Assembly: GCF_009650135.1 (NCBI RefSeq)
Contig: NZ_CP045871.1
Coordinates: forward strand, 434,001-498,000
DNA length: 64,000 nucleotides
DNA from: Litorivicinus lipolyticus
Lineage (GTDB): Bacteria > Pseudomonadota > Gammaproteobacteria > Pseudomonadales > Litorivicinaceae
Direction: 5' to 3'
Notes under the pieces: model-generated
What the model was told of the DNA's origin: nothing
Seen by the model: only the letters and a program-made list of their open reading frames with translations
Database searches by the model: none
Position numbers and translations under genes: made by a program
Shown: one piece after another, positions 37,389-45,381 of the stretch
Layout of the letters: each line of letters starts with the position of its first letter
How positions within the stretch are numbered: the first letter of the stretch is position 1

Positions 37389-39056
37389 ATGGCCAAATCC
37401 CTGCAAGCCCTGACATTCCGGCGTCGCCTCGCGTTTGAGATGCTATTTATCCTGACCTTGGTGTTGTCGGCGGCGGCTTGGTTGTACGACTGGGAGCGAG
37501 CCTCGGATCGGGCACGGGCGTCCGCCGCCACCGATGCCGAGGTCCAGGTGCTGGCTCTGAATGCGTTGTTGGACCGTTATCGCTCATTGCCGCGGCTATG
37601 GGCCGAGGATACCCAGACCACTAACTGGGTGCGCCGCGGTAATCTGTATGCGTTAAAACAAAAGGCCACCGACTGGACCTACCTGTCTGGGGCTTATGCG
37701 ACCGGCGTGTACAACGCGGACGGCGAGTCATTGGTGTGGGTCGACCGCGAATCCGGGCGCGGTCGTATTCAGTTGTTGCCCGATCAAATCAGCCGTGCGG
37801 TGCGCCAGGGTAGCCTTGGTCGCGGCTCGCTAATCGACGCGGCCGGGCGGCCATTGTATCTGTTTGCAGCGCCGGTTCGCGGCGCGGCTTATCTGGGTGC
37901 CATTTTGGTCGTCGTTGACCTGTCCCAGTTAGAACAGCAGTGGGTCATTGCCAACCATCCGCTGGTGTTGGTCGATCAACTGGGTGACGTTATCGTGACC
38001 AACGTCGAGGCGATCAAAGGCCAACCCTTTGCCGCCGCCAGCCGCTACGATCGCGGTTGGGTGACCCACCAGGTTCGACTGCCAGTTATGGGCTGGACGT
38101 TGTGGTCGATCGAGCGTATCGACATGGGGCGTGGTTGGGTGGTGCCGGCCATGGGGGCGCTGGTTGGGTTGGTGCTGTGGTTGACGCTGGCTCGTGTGTT
38201 TCGCCGCCAGATTCAATCGGTTCAGCAAGAGCGCCTGCAAAAATCCGTCTCGCTGCGTTTAGAACGCCAGGTCAGCCTGCGCACGCGTGATTTGCGTCTC
38301 GAAATTGAGGAGCGCCAGCAGGCCCAGCGTAAACTCGAAGCGGCCCAGGCCGAGCGCGAGCAAACCGCAAAACTGGCCGCCATTGGTCAGCTGTCGACGA
38401 CTCTGAGTCACGAATATAACCAACCCATTGCGACGGTTCGCACCTACGCCCAAAACGCCCAAAAGCTACTGGCGATGGGCAAGCACGACACGGTCGCGGA
38501 CAACCTTGGGTTTATTGTTGAACAAACTGAGCGCATGTCGATGCTGTCGAAGACTCTGCTCGGTTTTGCGCGTCGCTCGGACAGCCAACTGAGCTGGGTC
38601 GATTGGCAGGTCAGTGCGCGTGAGGCCTCGATCTTGCTGTTGCCGCGCTGTCGAATCCAACAGGTCGAGTTGCAAATTTTGGGGCCGCCGGCGCGGTTGA
38701 AAGCGGATTCAATTGCCCTGACTCAGGTCCTGTTAAACCTGTTAAGCAATGCCTTGGATGCGGTCCGCGACACCGACGCCCCCCAGATCGCCTTGACTGG
38801 GCAGTGGACTGAGGGTGGGTTTCAGCTGCGCTGTTCGGACAACGGGCCGGGTGTGGCCGACGCGGTCAAAGACCAGCTGTTCGAGCCGTTTGCGACCACC
38901 AAACCGCAAGGATCCGGGCTTGGGCTTGGGCTGTCGTTGGTGCATGATTTGATGCAACGCTTCGACGGTCAGGTCCAGGCGATTGGCGGCCCAAACGGCT
39001 CGGGCGCGATCTTTATACTGACCTTTAATCACGCACAACCAGCGAGCGAACCGTGA
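37389..39056 (+). CDS. dctB: DctB-like sensor histidine kinase
   Basis: 555 residues. One membrane helix near residues 15-33, a periplasmic region of about 230 residues with a Cache/PAS-like strand pattern (TGVYNADGESLVWVD), a second helix (VVPAMGALVGLVLWLTLARV) and a coiled coil. The HisKA H-box is STTLSHEYNQPIATVRTY, resembling the DctB form (HEINQP); the HATPase has NLLSNALDAV, DNGPGV and GSGLGLGLSLV. It probably senses the TRAP substrate and phosphorylates the neighbouring NtrC-type regulator, whose GTG overlaps its stop. Confidence 0.93.
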   Translation: MAKSLQALTFRRRLAFEMLFILTLVLSAAAWLYDWERASDRARASAATDAEVQVLALNALLDRYRSLPRLWAEDTQTTNWVRRGNLYALKQKATDWTYLSGAYATGVYNADGESLVWVDRESGRGRIQLLPDQISRAVRQGSLGRGSLIDAAGRPLYLFAAPVRGAAYLGAILVVVDLSQLEQQWVIANHPLVLVDQLGDVIVTNVEAIKGQPFAAASRYDRGWVTHQVRLPVMGWTLWSIERIDMGRGWVVPAMGALVGLVLWLTLARVFRRQIQSVQQERLQKSVSLRLERQVSLRTRDLRLEIEERQQAQRKLEAAQAEREQTAKLAAIGQLSTTLSHEYNQPIATVRTYAQNAQKLLAMGKHDTVADNLGFIVEQTERMSMLSKTLLGFARRSDSQLSWVDWQVSAREASILLLPRCRIQQVELQILGPPARLKADSIALTQVLLNLLSNALDAVRDTDAPQIALTGQWTEGGFQLRCSDNGPGVADAVKDQLFEPFATTKPQGSGLGLGLSLVHDLMQRFDGQVQAIGGPNGSGAIFILTFNHAQPASEP

Positions 39057-40387
39057 AATCACCGCACATTGTATTGATCGATGACGATTTGGATTTGTCG
39101 CGGGCGTTGGCCCAATCCTTGGAGCTTGAAGGCTTTGAGGTGCGCACGTTCAGCCGTGGCGCGCAGGCGTTGGAGCGCTTGTCGCGCGATGACTATGCGG
39201 TGGTGCTGACGGATTATTTGATGCCGGGGTTGGACGGGCTCGATGTGCTGGAGCGGGTTCAGGCGATTGATTCGGTGTTGCCGGTGGTGGTCATGACCGG
39301 TCATGGCGACGTACCGATGGCGGTCAAGTGCATGCGCCTGGGTGCCCATGACTTTATTGAAAAACCGTGCGCGGTCGAACAACTGGTGCGGACCCTAAAC
39401 AATGCGGTGGAACGGCGCCGGCTGGTGCTTGAAAACCGCGTACTGCGATCTGAATTGACCGATAACCGTGGGTTGCAAAGCCGGTTGGTCGGCCAGCACC
39501 CGTCGATGGACGAATTGCGCCACCGTATTCAGGTTGCCGCCGAGGCCCAGATCGACTGTCTGATTGTCGGTGAAACTGGCACCGGCAAGGAAGTGGTGGC
39601 ACGCGCCCTGCACGACGAAGGCCCGCGCGCGAGCGGGCCCTTTATCGCCATCAATTGCTCGGCGATTCCCACCGACATGATCGAATCCGAGCTGTTTGGC
39701 CATGTCGCTGGGGCCTTCACCGGCGCCCAAGGCGCGCGCGAAGGCCGGCTGGCGCACGCCGCCGGCGGCACCGTGTTCTTGGACGAGCTTGAAAGTATGA
39801 ATCTGGACGTCCAGTCCAAGCTGCTGCGGGCCATTGAAAACCGCACGATTGAGCCGCTGGGCAGCAACCAAAGCATTCAGCTGGACGTGTGTTTCGTCGC
39901 CGCGATCAAGTCGACGCCGGAGGCCGATCCCGGTTTGAATTTGCGCAGTGACCTGTATTACCGGCTGAATGTGGTCCAGTTGCCGCTGTTGCCGCTGCGC
40001 GAGCGCATCAGCGATGTGCCGGCGTTGTTTTATCATTTGGCGCGCGAAGCTCGGGGCAAGTACCGACGCGAGATCCCCGAGTTGAGCCCGGCGCTGGAGC
40101 AACAGCTGATGGCCTACGGCTGGCCGGGCAATGTGCGTGAGCTTCGTAACCTGGCCGAGCGCTTTGTGCTGGGGCTGTGGCATGGCTTTGCGACCCCGAC
40201 GGCGGACGGCCAGCAACCCTTGGCGGATCAGGTGGCAGCGTTCGAGGCCAGCGTGATTCGGGCGGCGTTAATCGGTAACGCGGGCCAAATGAAGGCGACC
40301 TACGAAGCCCTGGGCCTGTCGCGCAAGGGGCTTTACGACAAGCTGCAGCGACACGGCATTGATGGGTCGAAACTGACGCACGAATAG
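39053..40387 (+). CDS. dctD: DctD-like sigma-54-dependent response regulator
   Basis: 444 residues from GTG overlapping the kinase stop by 4 bp. Receiver domain (phospho-Asp in VVLTDYLMPG), AAA+ domain with Walker A GETGTGKEVVARAL, the sigma-54 contact loop GAFTGA, Walker B GTVFLDELESM and YRLNVVQLPLLPLRERISD, and a Fis-type HTH at the C-terminus (MKATYEALGLSRKGLYDKLQRHGI). It should activate the sigma-54 promoter found 54 bp downstream of its stop, in front of the TRAP operon. Confidence 0.95.
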   Translation: MKSPHIVLIDDDLDLSRALAQSLELEGFEVRTFSRGAQALERLSRDDYAVVLTDYLMPGLDGLDVLERVQAIDSVLPVVVMTGHGDVPMAVKCMRLGAHDFIEKPCAVEQLVRTLNNAVERRRLVLENRVLRSELTDNRGLQSRLVGQHPSMDELRHRIQVAAEAQIDCLIVGETGTGKEVVARALHDEGPRASGPFIAINCSAIPTDMIESELFGHVAGAFTGAQGAREGRLAHAAGGTVFLDELESMNLDVQSKLLRAIENRTIEPLGSNQSIQLDVCFVAAIKSTPEADPGLNLRSDLYYRLNVVQLPLLPLRERISDVPALFYHLAREARGKYRREIPELSPALEQQLMAYGWPGNVRELRNLAERFVLGLWHGFATPTADGQQPLADQVAAFEASVIRAALIGNAGQMKATYEALGLSRKGLYDKLQRHGIDGSKLTHE

Positions 40388-40395
40388 TTGCGAAT

Positions 40396-40411
40396 GGGTA
40401 GATTACTACCC
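40396..40411 (+). promoter_or_regulatory. Candidate upstream activator palindrome for the DctD-like regulator
   Basis: A perfect inverted repeat GGGTAG-ATTA-CTACCC, 29 bp before the -24 element of the dctP promoter and 8 bp after the dctD stop. The position suits an enhancer-type regulator site, though it is closer than usual. It has no T-run, so it is a poor terminator. Confidence 0.5.
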
Positions 40412-40440
40412 GCGCCCACCGCAATGACTAACTCTTGAGC

Positions 40441-40456
40441 TGGCACAGCCTTTGCA
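40441..40456 (+). promoter_or_regulatory. Sigma-54 (-24/-12) promoter of the TRAP operon
   Basis: TGGCAC-N5-TTGCA (TGGCAC at 40441-40446, TTGCA at 40452-40456) matches the sigma-54 consensus with exact spacing. Expected transcription start near 40467; the dctP ATG is at 40504 with AGGAGT upstream. Agrees with the adjacent GAFTGA-bearing activator. Confidence 0.9.
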
Positions 40457-40503
40457 GTATCCCGCGCACTGCAGCTTTGCAGCTATAACAATAGGAGTTA
40501 CAT

Positions 40504-41493
40504 ATGAACAAGTTGATTGGCGCGGTCAGCGCTCTGACGTTGGCCGTTGCGGCCTCTACTGCGAACGCCGCCTGCGACGCCGGCGAAGTGGTGGTTAAGC
40601 TTTCACACGTCACGGGCGGCACCACGCACCCTAAAGTTGTGGCGGCGAACAACCTGGCCGAACGCATCAACACGGAACTGAACGGCCAAATGTGCATGGA
40701 AGTTTATCCTTCAAGCACGCTGTTCGGCGACTCAAAAGAACTCGAAGCACTGTTGCTGGGTGACGTTCAGGTCCTCGCGCCTTCGCTGTCTAAGTTCGGC
40801 TCGTACACCAAGAAATTGGGCGTATACGACCTGCCGTTCATCTTCCAAGATATCGATGCGGCGATTCGTTTCACCAATTCATCAACCGGTAAAGACCTGC
40901 TGAACTCGATGGAAGACGTCGGTTTTGTTGGCCTGGGTTACTGGATGAGTGGCATGAAGTACTTTTCTGCCAACAAGCCCTTGCTAGAGCCGACCGATGC
41001 TGCGGGCCTGAAATTCCGCGTTCAGACGTCGGACGTTGCCAAGGCGATGATCGCAGCCATGGGTGCGTCACCGCAGCCGATGGCATTCAGCGAAGTTTAC
41101 GGCGCGCTGCAGACGGGCGTTGTTGACGGTCAGGAAAACACCTGGTCGAACATCTACACCAAGAAGTTCTTTGAAGTTCAGGACGGCACCACTGAAACCA
41201 ACCACCAGCTGCTGGCCTATTTCTTCATGACCAGCTCTGAGTTCCTGGACAGCCTGGATGCGGACTTGCGTGCTGACTTCCTGCGCATTTCGGATGATGT
41301 GACGCAACAAGCCAACTTGAACGTTAAGAAGGCCGAAGCCACCAACCGTGCCAACATCCTCAAAGCGGGCGGCGAAATTCGCAGCCTGACGCCTGCTCAG
41401 CGTGCCAGCTGGGTAGAAGCGATGAAGCCGGTCTGGGGTCAGTTCGAAGACGAAATCGGTGCTGACATCGTTAAAGCTGCGGCGGACGCCTAA
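40504..41493 (+). CDS. dctP: TRAP transporter solute-binding protein, DctP family
   Basis: 329 residues with a clear signal peptide (MNKLIGAVSALTLAVAASTANA, cleaved before ACDAGE). The mature protein has DctP landmarks: VVKLSHVTGGTTHPK, GLKFRVQTSDVAKAMIAAMG with the carboxylate-binding Arg, and GALQTGVVDGQENTWSNIY. It captures a small carboxylate in the periplasm for the DctQM permease. The exact ligand is unknown; the glyoxylate/glycerate operon nearby makes short organic acids attractive candidates. Confidence 0.95.
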   Translation: MNKLIGAVSALTLAVAASTANAACDAGEVVVKLSHVTGGTTHPKVVAANNLAERINTELNGQMCMEVYPSSTLFGDSKELEALLLGDVQVLAPSLSKFGSYTKKLGVYDLPFIFQDIDAAIRFTNSSTGKDLLNSMEDVGFVGLGYWMSGMKYFSANKPLLEPTDAAGLKFRVQTSDVAKAMIAAMGASPQPMAFSEVYGALQTGVVDGQENTWSNIYTKKFFEVQDGTTETNHQLLAYFFMTSSEFLDSLDADLRADFLRISDDVTQQANLNVKKAEATNRANILKAGGEIRSLTPAQRASWVEAMKPVWGQFEDEIGADIVKAAADA

Positions 41494-41502
41494 GCTTTTT
41501 CC

Positions 41503-41522
41503 GCCCGGCGTTCGCGCCGGGC
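41503..41522 (+). terminator. Intercistronic hairpin between dctP and dctQ
   Basis: Stem GCCCGGCG/CGCCGGGC with a TTCG tetraloop and no T-run. More likely an mRNA-stability or partial-termination structure that keeps the binding protein more abundant than the permease than a full terminator. Confidence 0.7.
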
Positions 41523-41542
41523 ACTTATTCTAGGATGACCCC

Positions 41543-42226
41543 ATGGCATATTGGCCTCACCTTTGTTTGCTAGCGCTCGTCGCGGCGTTATTTGTTTGGG
41601 AGCGATTCAAGCCCCAAGCGGTCGCTAACCTTGAAGAGAACATGCTGGTCGGACTGATGGCGTTGTTAACGCTTGTCTCGTTCGGCCAGGTCGTGGCTCG
41701 GTACGGTTTTAATACCGGCTGGAGCGCAGCCTTGGAATTCACCACCTTGGCCTTTTCATGGCTGATTCTGGTGGGCATGAGCTATGGCATCCGCACCGGC
41801 ACCCACCTGGGTGTCGACATTTTACTCAAAGCCATGCCGCCCAAAAGCATGCGCTATATGGCCGCGTTCGGCGCTTTTTCAGGCGTGCTGTACGGTCTGA
41901 TATTGCTCGACGCCAGTTGGCTGGCCTACGTGGGTATCGAAACCCGCTCCGGGGCGATCGATTACTGGGCAAAAATGTACAAGATCAATATTGGCACCGA
42001 AGAGCTGCGCTGGCCGCTCTGGGTCCAAGACACCTTTGGCGTCAAAGACCGTGTCCAGCGTTGGCTGGTGCTGATTATGTTGCCGGTTGGGCTGGCGCTG
42101 CTGGCGTTCCGCTCGCTCCAAGCCATGGTTCAAATCTTAATGGGTCAACGCGACATGGTCATTGCCAGTCACGAAGCTGAGGACCTGGTCGAAGAAAACA
42201 AAGGCGTGCTTAAGGAGCTCGACTGA
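41543..42226 (+). CDS. dctQ: TRAP transporter small permease subunit, DctQ family
   Basis: 227 residues, longer than classical DctQ (about 160-200). Four hydrophobic segments; the conserved DctQ region is LEFTTLAFSWLILVGMSYGIRTGTHLGVDIL. An extra hydrophilic stretch between helices three and four (GIETRSGAIDYWAKMYKINIG to FGVKDRVQ) accounts for the length, as seen in some C4-dicarboxylate TRAP systems. One-base overlap with dctM (TGATG). Confidence 0.9.
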   Translation: MAYWPHLCLLALVAALFVWERFKPQAVANLEENMLVGLMALLTLVSFGQVVARYGFNTGWSAALEFTTLAFSWLILVGMSYGIRTGTHLGVDILLKAMPPKSMRYMAAFGAFSGVLYGLILLDASWLAYVGIETRSGAIDYWAKMYKINIGTEELRWPLWVQDTFGVKDRVQRWLVLIMLPVGLALLAFRSLQAMVQILMGQRDMVIASHEAEDLVEENKGVLKELD

Positions 42227-43842
42227 TGGAAGCGCTGATTCTATTTGGCATGGTCTTGGCATTGCTGTTCGTCGGTGTGCCGGTCGGGCTGTCGCTCGGT
42301 TTATCGTCGATTTTGTTCATCGCGGTGTTTACCAATGACTCCCTGTCCAGTGTCGCCATCAGCCTATTTGGCGTGGGGCAGCACTACACCCTATTGGCGA
42401 TCCCGTTCTTTGTTTTGGCGTCCAGCTACATGTCCACTGGCGGCGTCGCCAAGCGCTTGATCCGGTTTGCTATTGCCGCGGTCGGTCACCTGCGCGGTGG
42501 CTTGGCCATGGCGTCGGTGTTGGCATGTATGTTGTTCGCAGCCTTGTCCGGTTCATCGCCGGCCACAGTCGTAGCCATTGGCACCATCGCCATCGCCGGT
42601 ATGCGTCAAGTCGGGTACTCCAAAGAGTTCGCATCGGGCGTGATTGCTAACGCCGGGACCTTGGGTATTTTGATTCCGCCGTCGATTGTTATGGTGGTAT
42701 ACGCCGCGTCCGTCGACGTGTCCGTCGGCCGTATGTTCCTGGCCGGTATTATTCCTGGCATCTTGGCCGGTGCCATGTTGATGCTGGCCATCTACATCGT
42801 TGCGCGAATTAAGAATCTGCCGGCGGGTGAGTGGAAAGGCGTCGGCGAATTGGTGGCCGGTGGCAAAGACGCTTTCTGGGGTTTGTTCCTGGTCGTTATT
42901 ATCATGGGCGGTATCTACGGCGGTGTCTTTACGCCGACCGAGGCGGCCGCGGTCGCGGCGGTCTATTCCGCGGCGATTGCGGTGTTTATTTACCGCGACA
43001 TGGGGCCGCTTAAAGGCATCGGTTGGACCGATGAAAACGATGCGCCGGTCGCTCGTGTCGGTTTCAACGGCTGGGTCTACATGCTGTCCTTTTGGATGGT
43101 GTTCATGATTTTGTCGTTCTTTGCGCTGGCCGGCTCCGAGTCCATTGGTTTGGGCGATCGCAGCCTGATCGGCCTGGGATTGGCGGCTGCATTGGGTGTT
43201 TGGTACGTTCAGTGGCGTGGCCAAGGTGGCCTGGGTGCGGTCGCCGGCTACCTAGCCGCAGGCTTCCCGATTTTGCTGCGTAACTTCAGCCTGATGGGCC
43301 GCAAGTTCTTCCCGGCCCTGTTTGGTGGAGCGTCACGTCAAGTGACCTTGGACGCTACGCGGACCACGGTGATGTTGATGTTTATCATCGCCAACGCCTT
43401 GTTGTTTGCGCACACCTTGTCCGCCGAGCGCATTCCGCAAATGATTACCGAGTGGATGTTGTCGGTCGGCTTTAACTGGTTCACCTTCCTGATCTTGGTC
43501 AACGTATTGCTGTTGATTGGCGGTCAGTTCATGGAGCCTTCAGGGCTGCTGGTTATCGTCGCCCCAGTGGTGTTCCCGATCGCGATGCAGCTGGGCATCG
43601 ATCCGATTCACTTGGGTATCATCATGGTCGTGAACATGGAAATCGGCATGATTACGCCGCCGATTGGGCTTAATTTGTTTGTCACCTCCGGGATTACCGG
43701 GATGAGCTTGGCGCGTGTCGTCAAAGCCGCCGCGCCTTTCGTCGGCGTGTTGTTCATCTTCTTGATTATGGTGACTTACATCCCCGCTCTGTCGACCATG
43801 ATTCCGAACGCTATCATGGGCCCCGAGATCGTCACCCAATAA
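42226..43842 (+). CDS. dctM: TRAP transporter large permease subunit, DctM family, with internal insertion
   Basis: 538 residues against about 425-440 for classical DctM. Typical DctM sequence from residue 1 to about 265 (LFVGVPVGLSLGLSSILF, AALSGSSPATVVAIGTIAI, GTLGILIPPSIVMVVYA) and again from about 370 to the end (GQFMEPSGLLVIVAPVVFPI, IGMITPPIGLNLFV). In between lie about 105 residues with two or three additional hydrophobic segments (LSFWMVFMILSFFALAGSE, LIGLGLAAALGVWYVQW). It works with DctP and DctQ in ion-coupled uptake. Confidence 0.93.
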   Translation: MEALILFGMVLALLFVGVPVGLSLGLSSILFIAVFTNDSLSSVAISLFGVGQHYTLLAIPFFVLASSYMSTGGVAKRLIRFAIAAVGHLRGGLAMASVLACMLFAALSGSSPATVVAIGTIAIAGMRQVGYSKEFASGVIANAGTLGILIPPSIVMVVYAASVDVSVGRMFLAGIIPGILAGAMLMLAIYIVARIKNLPAGEWKGVGELVAGGKDAFWGLFLVVIIMGGIYGGVFTPTEAAAVAAVYSAAIAVFIYRDMGPLKGIGWTDENDAPVARVGFNGWVYMLSFWMVFMILSFFALAGSESIGLGDRSLIGLGLAAALGVWYVQWRGQGGLGAVAGYLAAGFPILLRNFSLMGRKFFPALFGGASRQVTLDATRTTVMLMFIIANALLFAHTLSAERIPQMITEWMLSVGFNWFTFLILVNVLLLIGGQFMEPSGLLVIVAPVVFPIAMQLGIDPIHLGIIMVVNMEIGMITPPIGLNLFVTSGITGMSLARVVKAAAPFVGVLFIFLIMVTYIPALSTMIPNAIMGPEIVTQ

Positions 43843-43849
43843 GCAGGTG

Positions 43850-43871
43850 ATCGCCGGCTACGGCCGGCGAT
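43850..43871 (+). terminator. Hairpin between convergent dctM and apt
   Basis: Stem ATCGCCGG/CCGGCGAT with a six-base loop and no T-run on either strand. It sits 8 bp past the dctM stop and 8 bp from the apt stop, so it probably ends or protects both transcripts. Confidence 0.55.
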
Positions 43872-43878
43872 GCTGCCT

Positions 43879-44394
43879 TCAGAATTCGTACTGTTGCAGC
43901 GCGTGGACGTCTCCGGACAGCCGCGCGCGGCCATTTAACCCGGTCAATTCGACTACGAAAAGGCTGGCCACAACCGTGGCACCGACTTGCTCAATCAGGG
44001 CTTGGGCGGCGCTTACGGTGCCCCCTGTTGCCAACAGATCATCAATGATGACCACGCGTTTGCCGTGCAAATCGCGCTCGGTTTGAATCGCCAAGGTCGC
44101 CTCACCGTATTCCAGTGCATACGAGCGCTCGATCACCTGGCCCGGCAGTTTGCCAGCCTTGCGCACCATGATCGTGCCGATATCCAGCGCCAGCGCCACC
44201 GGCAGGCTGAACAGAAAGCCGCGCGCATCCAGTCCGATAATGACGTCTGGCTGATAGCGAGCGGCCAGCTCGCTCAGTGTGTTGACGGCTTGGCGGGCGA
44301 CCGCCGGGTCTTCGAGTATCGGACTGATGTCGTAAAAGGTGATGCCGGGCTTCGGAAACGCCGGGACTTTTGCGATATGTTGGTCGAAATTCAT
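43879..44394 (-). CDS. apt: Adenine phosphoribosyltransferase
   Basis: 171 residues, typical length. Salvages adenine to AMP. Motifs FPKPGITFYDISPIL near the N-terminus, GLDARGFLFSLPVA, VRKAGKLPGQVIERSYALEYG, and the PRPP loop VVIIDDLLATGGT. The start at 44394 (MNFDQHIAKVPAFPKPG) fits family N-termini; upstream in-frame codons overlap the divergent lipoprotein gene. Confidence 0.96.
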   Translation of the reverse strand: MNFDQHIAKVPAFPKPGITFYDISPILEDPAVARQAVNTLSELAARYQPDVIIGLDARGFLFSLPVALALDIGTIMVRKAGKLPGQVIERSYALEYGEATLAIQTERDLHGKRVVIIDDLLATGGTVSAAQALIEQVGATVVASLFVVELTGLNGRARLSGDVHALQQYEF

Positions 44395-44440
44395 TCGGTG
44401 TCCTTTTAAAGGGCAATTGACAGCTGAGTAAGGAAATAAG

Positions 44441-44911
44441 ATGGCGCACATCATAAAAGTATTGCTGGCAGTTTCCACATTGGTGTTGGCCGGCTGTGCC
44501 TCCAGCCTCAAAGGCGATGTCTATTCACGTGGCGAAGCGCGCGATGTTGCCACGGTCCAGTACGGCACCATCAACGAAGTCCGCGCGGTGATCATTGAGG
44601 GCACCCAGAGCGGTGCCGGTGCGGTCGCCGGCGGCGCGATCGGTGGCATTGCCGGGTCTGGGGTGTCCAGTGGTTCGCGCGAAAGCCGGATCGGCGCGAT
44701 TTTGGTCGGCGCAGTCGGCGCGCTAGTCGGCAACAAGGCCGAAGAGGCTCTGACCAAGACTCAGGGCTTGGAGATGGTGGTGTCGTTGGATGCGGGCCGC
44801 GTGATCAGCTTGGTTCAGGAAGTCAGTCGCGTTGATGAATTTGCGCCCGGGCAGCGCGTCAAGGTGATCGGCACGGGCAAGAACACGCGTGTCTCGCCCG
44901 CTGCCGACTAG
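44441..44911 (+). CDS. Outer-membrane lipoprotein with glycine-zipper domain (SlyB-like)
   Basis: 156 residues. Lipobox LVLAGCASS at residues 14-22 marks a lipidated periplasmic protein. The centre is a glycine zipper (GAGAVAGGAIGGIAGSGVSSG, IGAILVGAVGALVGNKAEE), and the C-terminal beta-rich part (VVSLDAGRVISLVQE, FAPGQRVKVIGTG) matches the SlyB/Pcp/LemA-like layout. A structural role in the envelope is usual. It abuts the convergent DUF1244 gene. Confidence 0.9.
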   Translation: MAHIIKVLLAVSTLVLAGCASSLKGDVYSRGEARDVATVQYGTINEVRAVIIEGTQSGAGAVAGGAIGGIAGSGVSSGSRESRIGAILVGAVGALVGNKAEEALTKTQGLEMVVSLDAGRVISLVQEVSRVDEFAPGQRVKVIGTGKNTRVSPAAD

Positions 44912-45169
44912 CTATTTTTGGTAGTTAGCTTTCCATTCGGCGTACGGCATGCCGTACACGGCTTCACGGGCGTCGGGGTCTGAAATTTCGACGCCTTGGT
45001 CGGCAGCCTCGGCGCGCAACCACTTTGATAGACAGTTACGGCAAAAACCCGATAGTTCCATCAGATCAATGTTTTGGACGTCGGTTCGCGATTGTAAATG
45101 CGCCACAAGGCGGCGGAATGTGGCGGCTTGAATGGCATCAAGTTGCTGGTCGTTTGTAGGTTCGCTCAT
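44912..45169 (-). CDS. DUF1244 family protein
   Basis: 85 residues. The motif LSGFCRNCLSKWLRAEAADQGVEI followed by AREAVYGMPYAEWKANYQ is the DUF1244 signature, with two conserved Cys. Function unknown. The ATG at 45169 is preferred to an in-frame TTG at 45184 because GGAG lies eight bases before the ATG. Divergent from the rimP-nusA operon promoter. Confidence 0.9.
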   Translation of the reverse strand: MSEPTNDQQLDAIQAATFRRLVAHLQSRTDVQNIDLMELSGFCRNCLSKWLRAEAADQGVEISDPDAREAVYGMPYAEWKANYQK

Positions 45170-45204
45170 GGCGGAATTCTCCAAGTTATGTGATCGCAGT
45201 TAGG

Positions 45205-45233
45205 TTGATTTGTACCCTCAACTTCCCTAGTAT
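45205..45233 (+). promoter_or_regulatory. Promoter of the rimP-nusA-infB operon
   Basis: TTGATT (45205-45210), a 17-bp spacer and TAGTAT (45228-45233). It predicts a start near 45240 and an untranslated leader of about 140 nt before rimP. Confidence 0.65.
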
Positions 45234-45253
45234 GCGCACCAGCGATAGGCGAT

Positions 45254-45369
45254 GACAAACCTCACGGGTGTTTGTCGGCACACATCAAAGCACCGATGTG
45301 ACCCTACGTGACTAAAGGGCCCCGTGTGAGGCCCTTTTTCGTTTTTAGGGCCCGTGGGGGCCCTTTTTT
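45254..45369 (+). terminator. Structured rimP-nusA leader with two tandem terminators
   Basis: Four hairpins in order: GACAAAC/GTTTGTC (45254-45276); CACATC/GATGTG (45281-45300); terminator 1 AAAGGGCC/GGCCCTTT with T5 (45314-45339); terminator 2 AGGGCCC/GGGCCCT with T6 (45347-45369). The loop of hairpin 1 (CTCACGGG) is complementary to the loop region of terminator 1 (CCGTGTGAG, with a bulge). As the operon encodes NusA, a termination factor, attenuation or autoregulation is plausible. Confidence 0.75.
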
Positions 45370-45381
45370 ATGCAGGACGCT

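Noticed and set aside
45185..45381. Initiator tRNA-Met expected upstream of rimP
   Set aside because: No cloverleaf could be formed; the region holds a promoter, hairpins and terminators instead.
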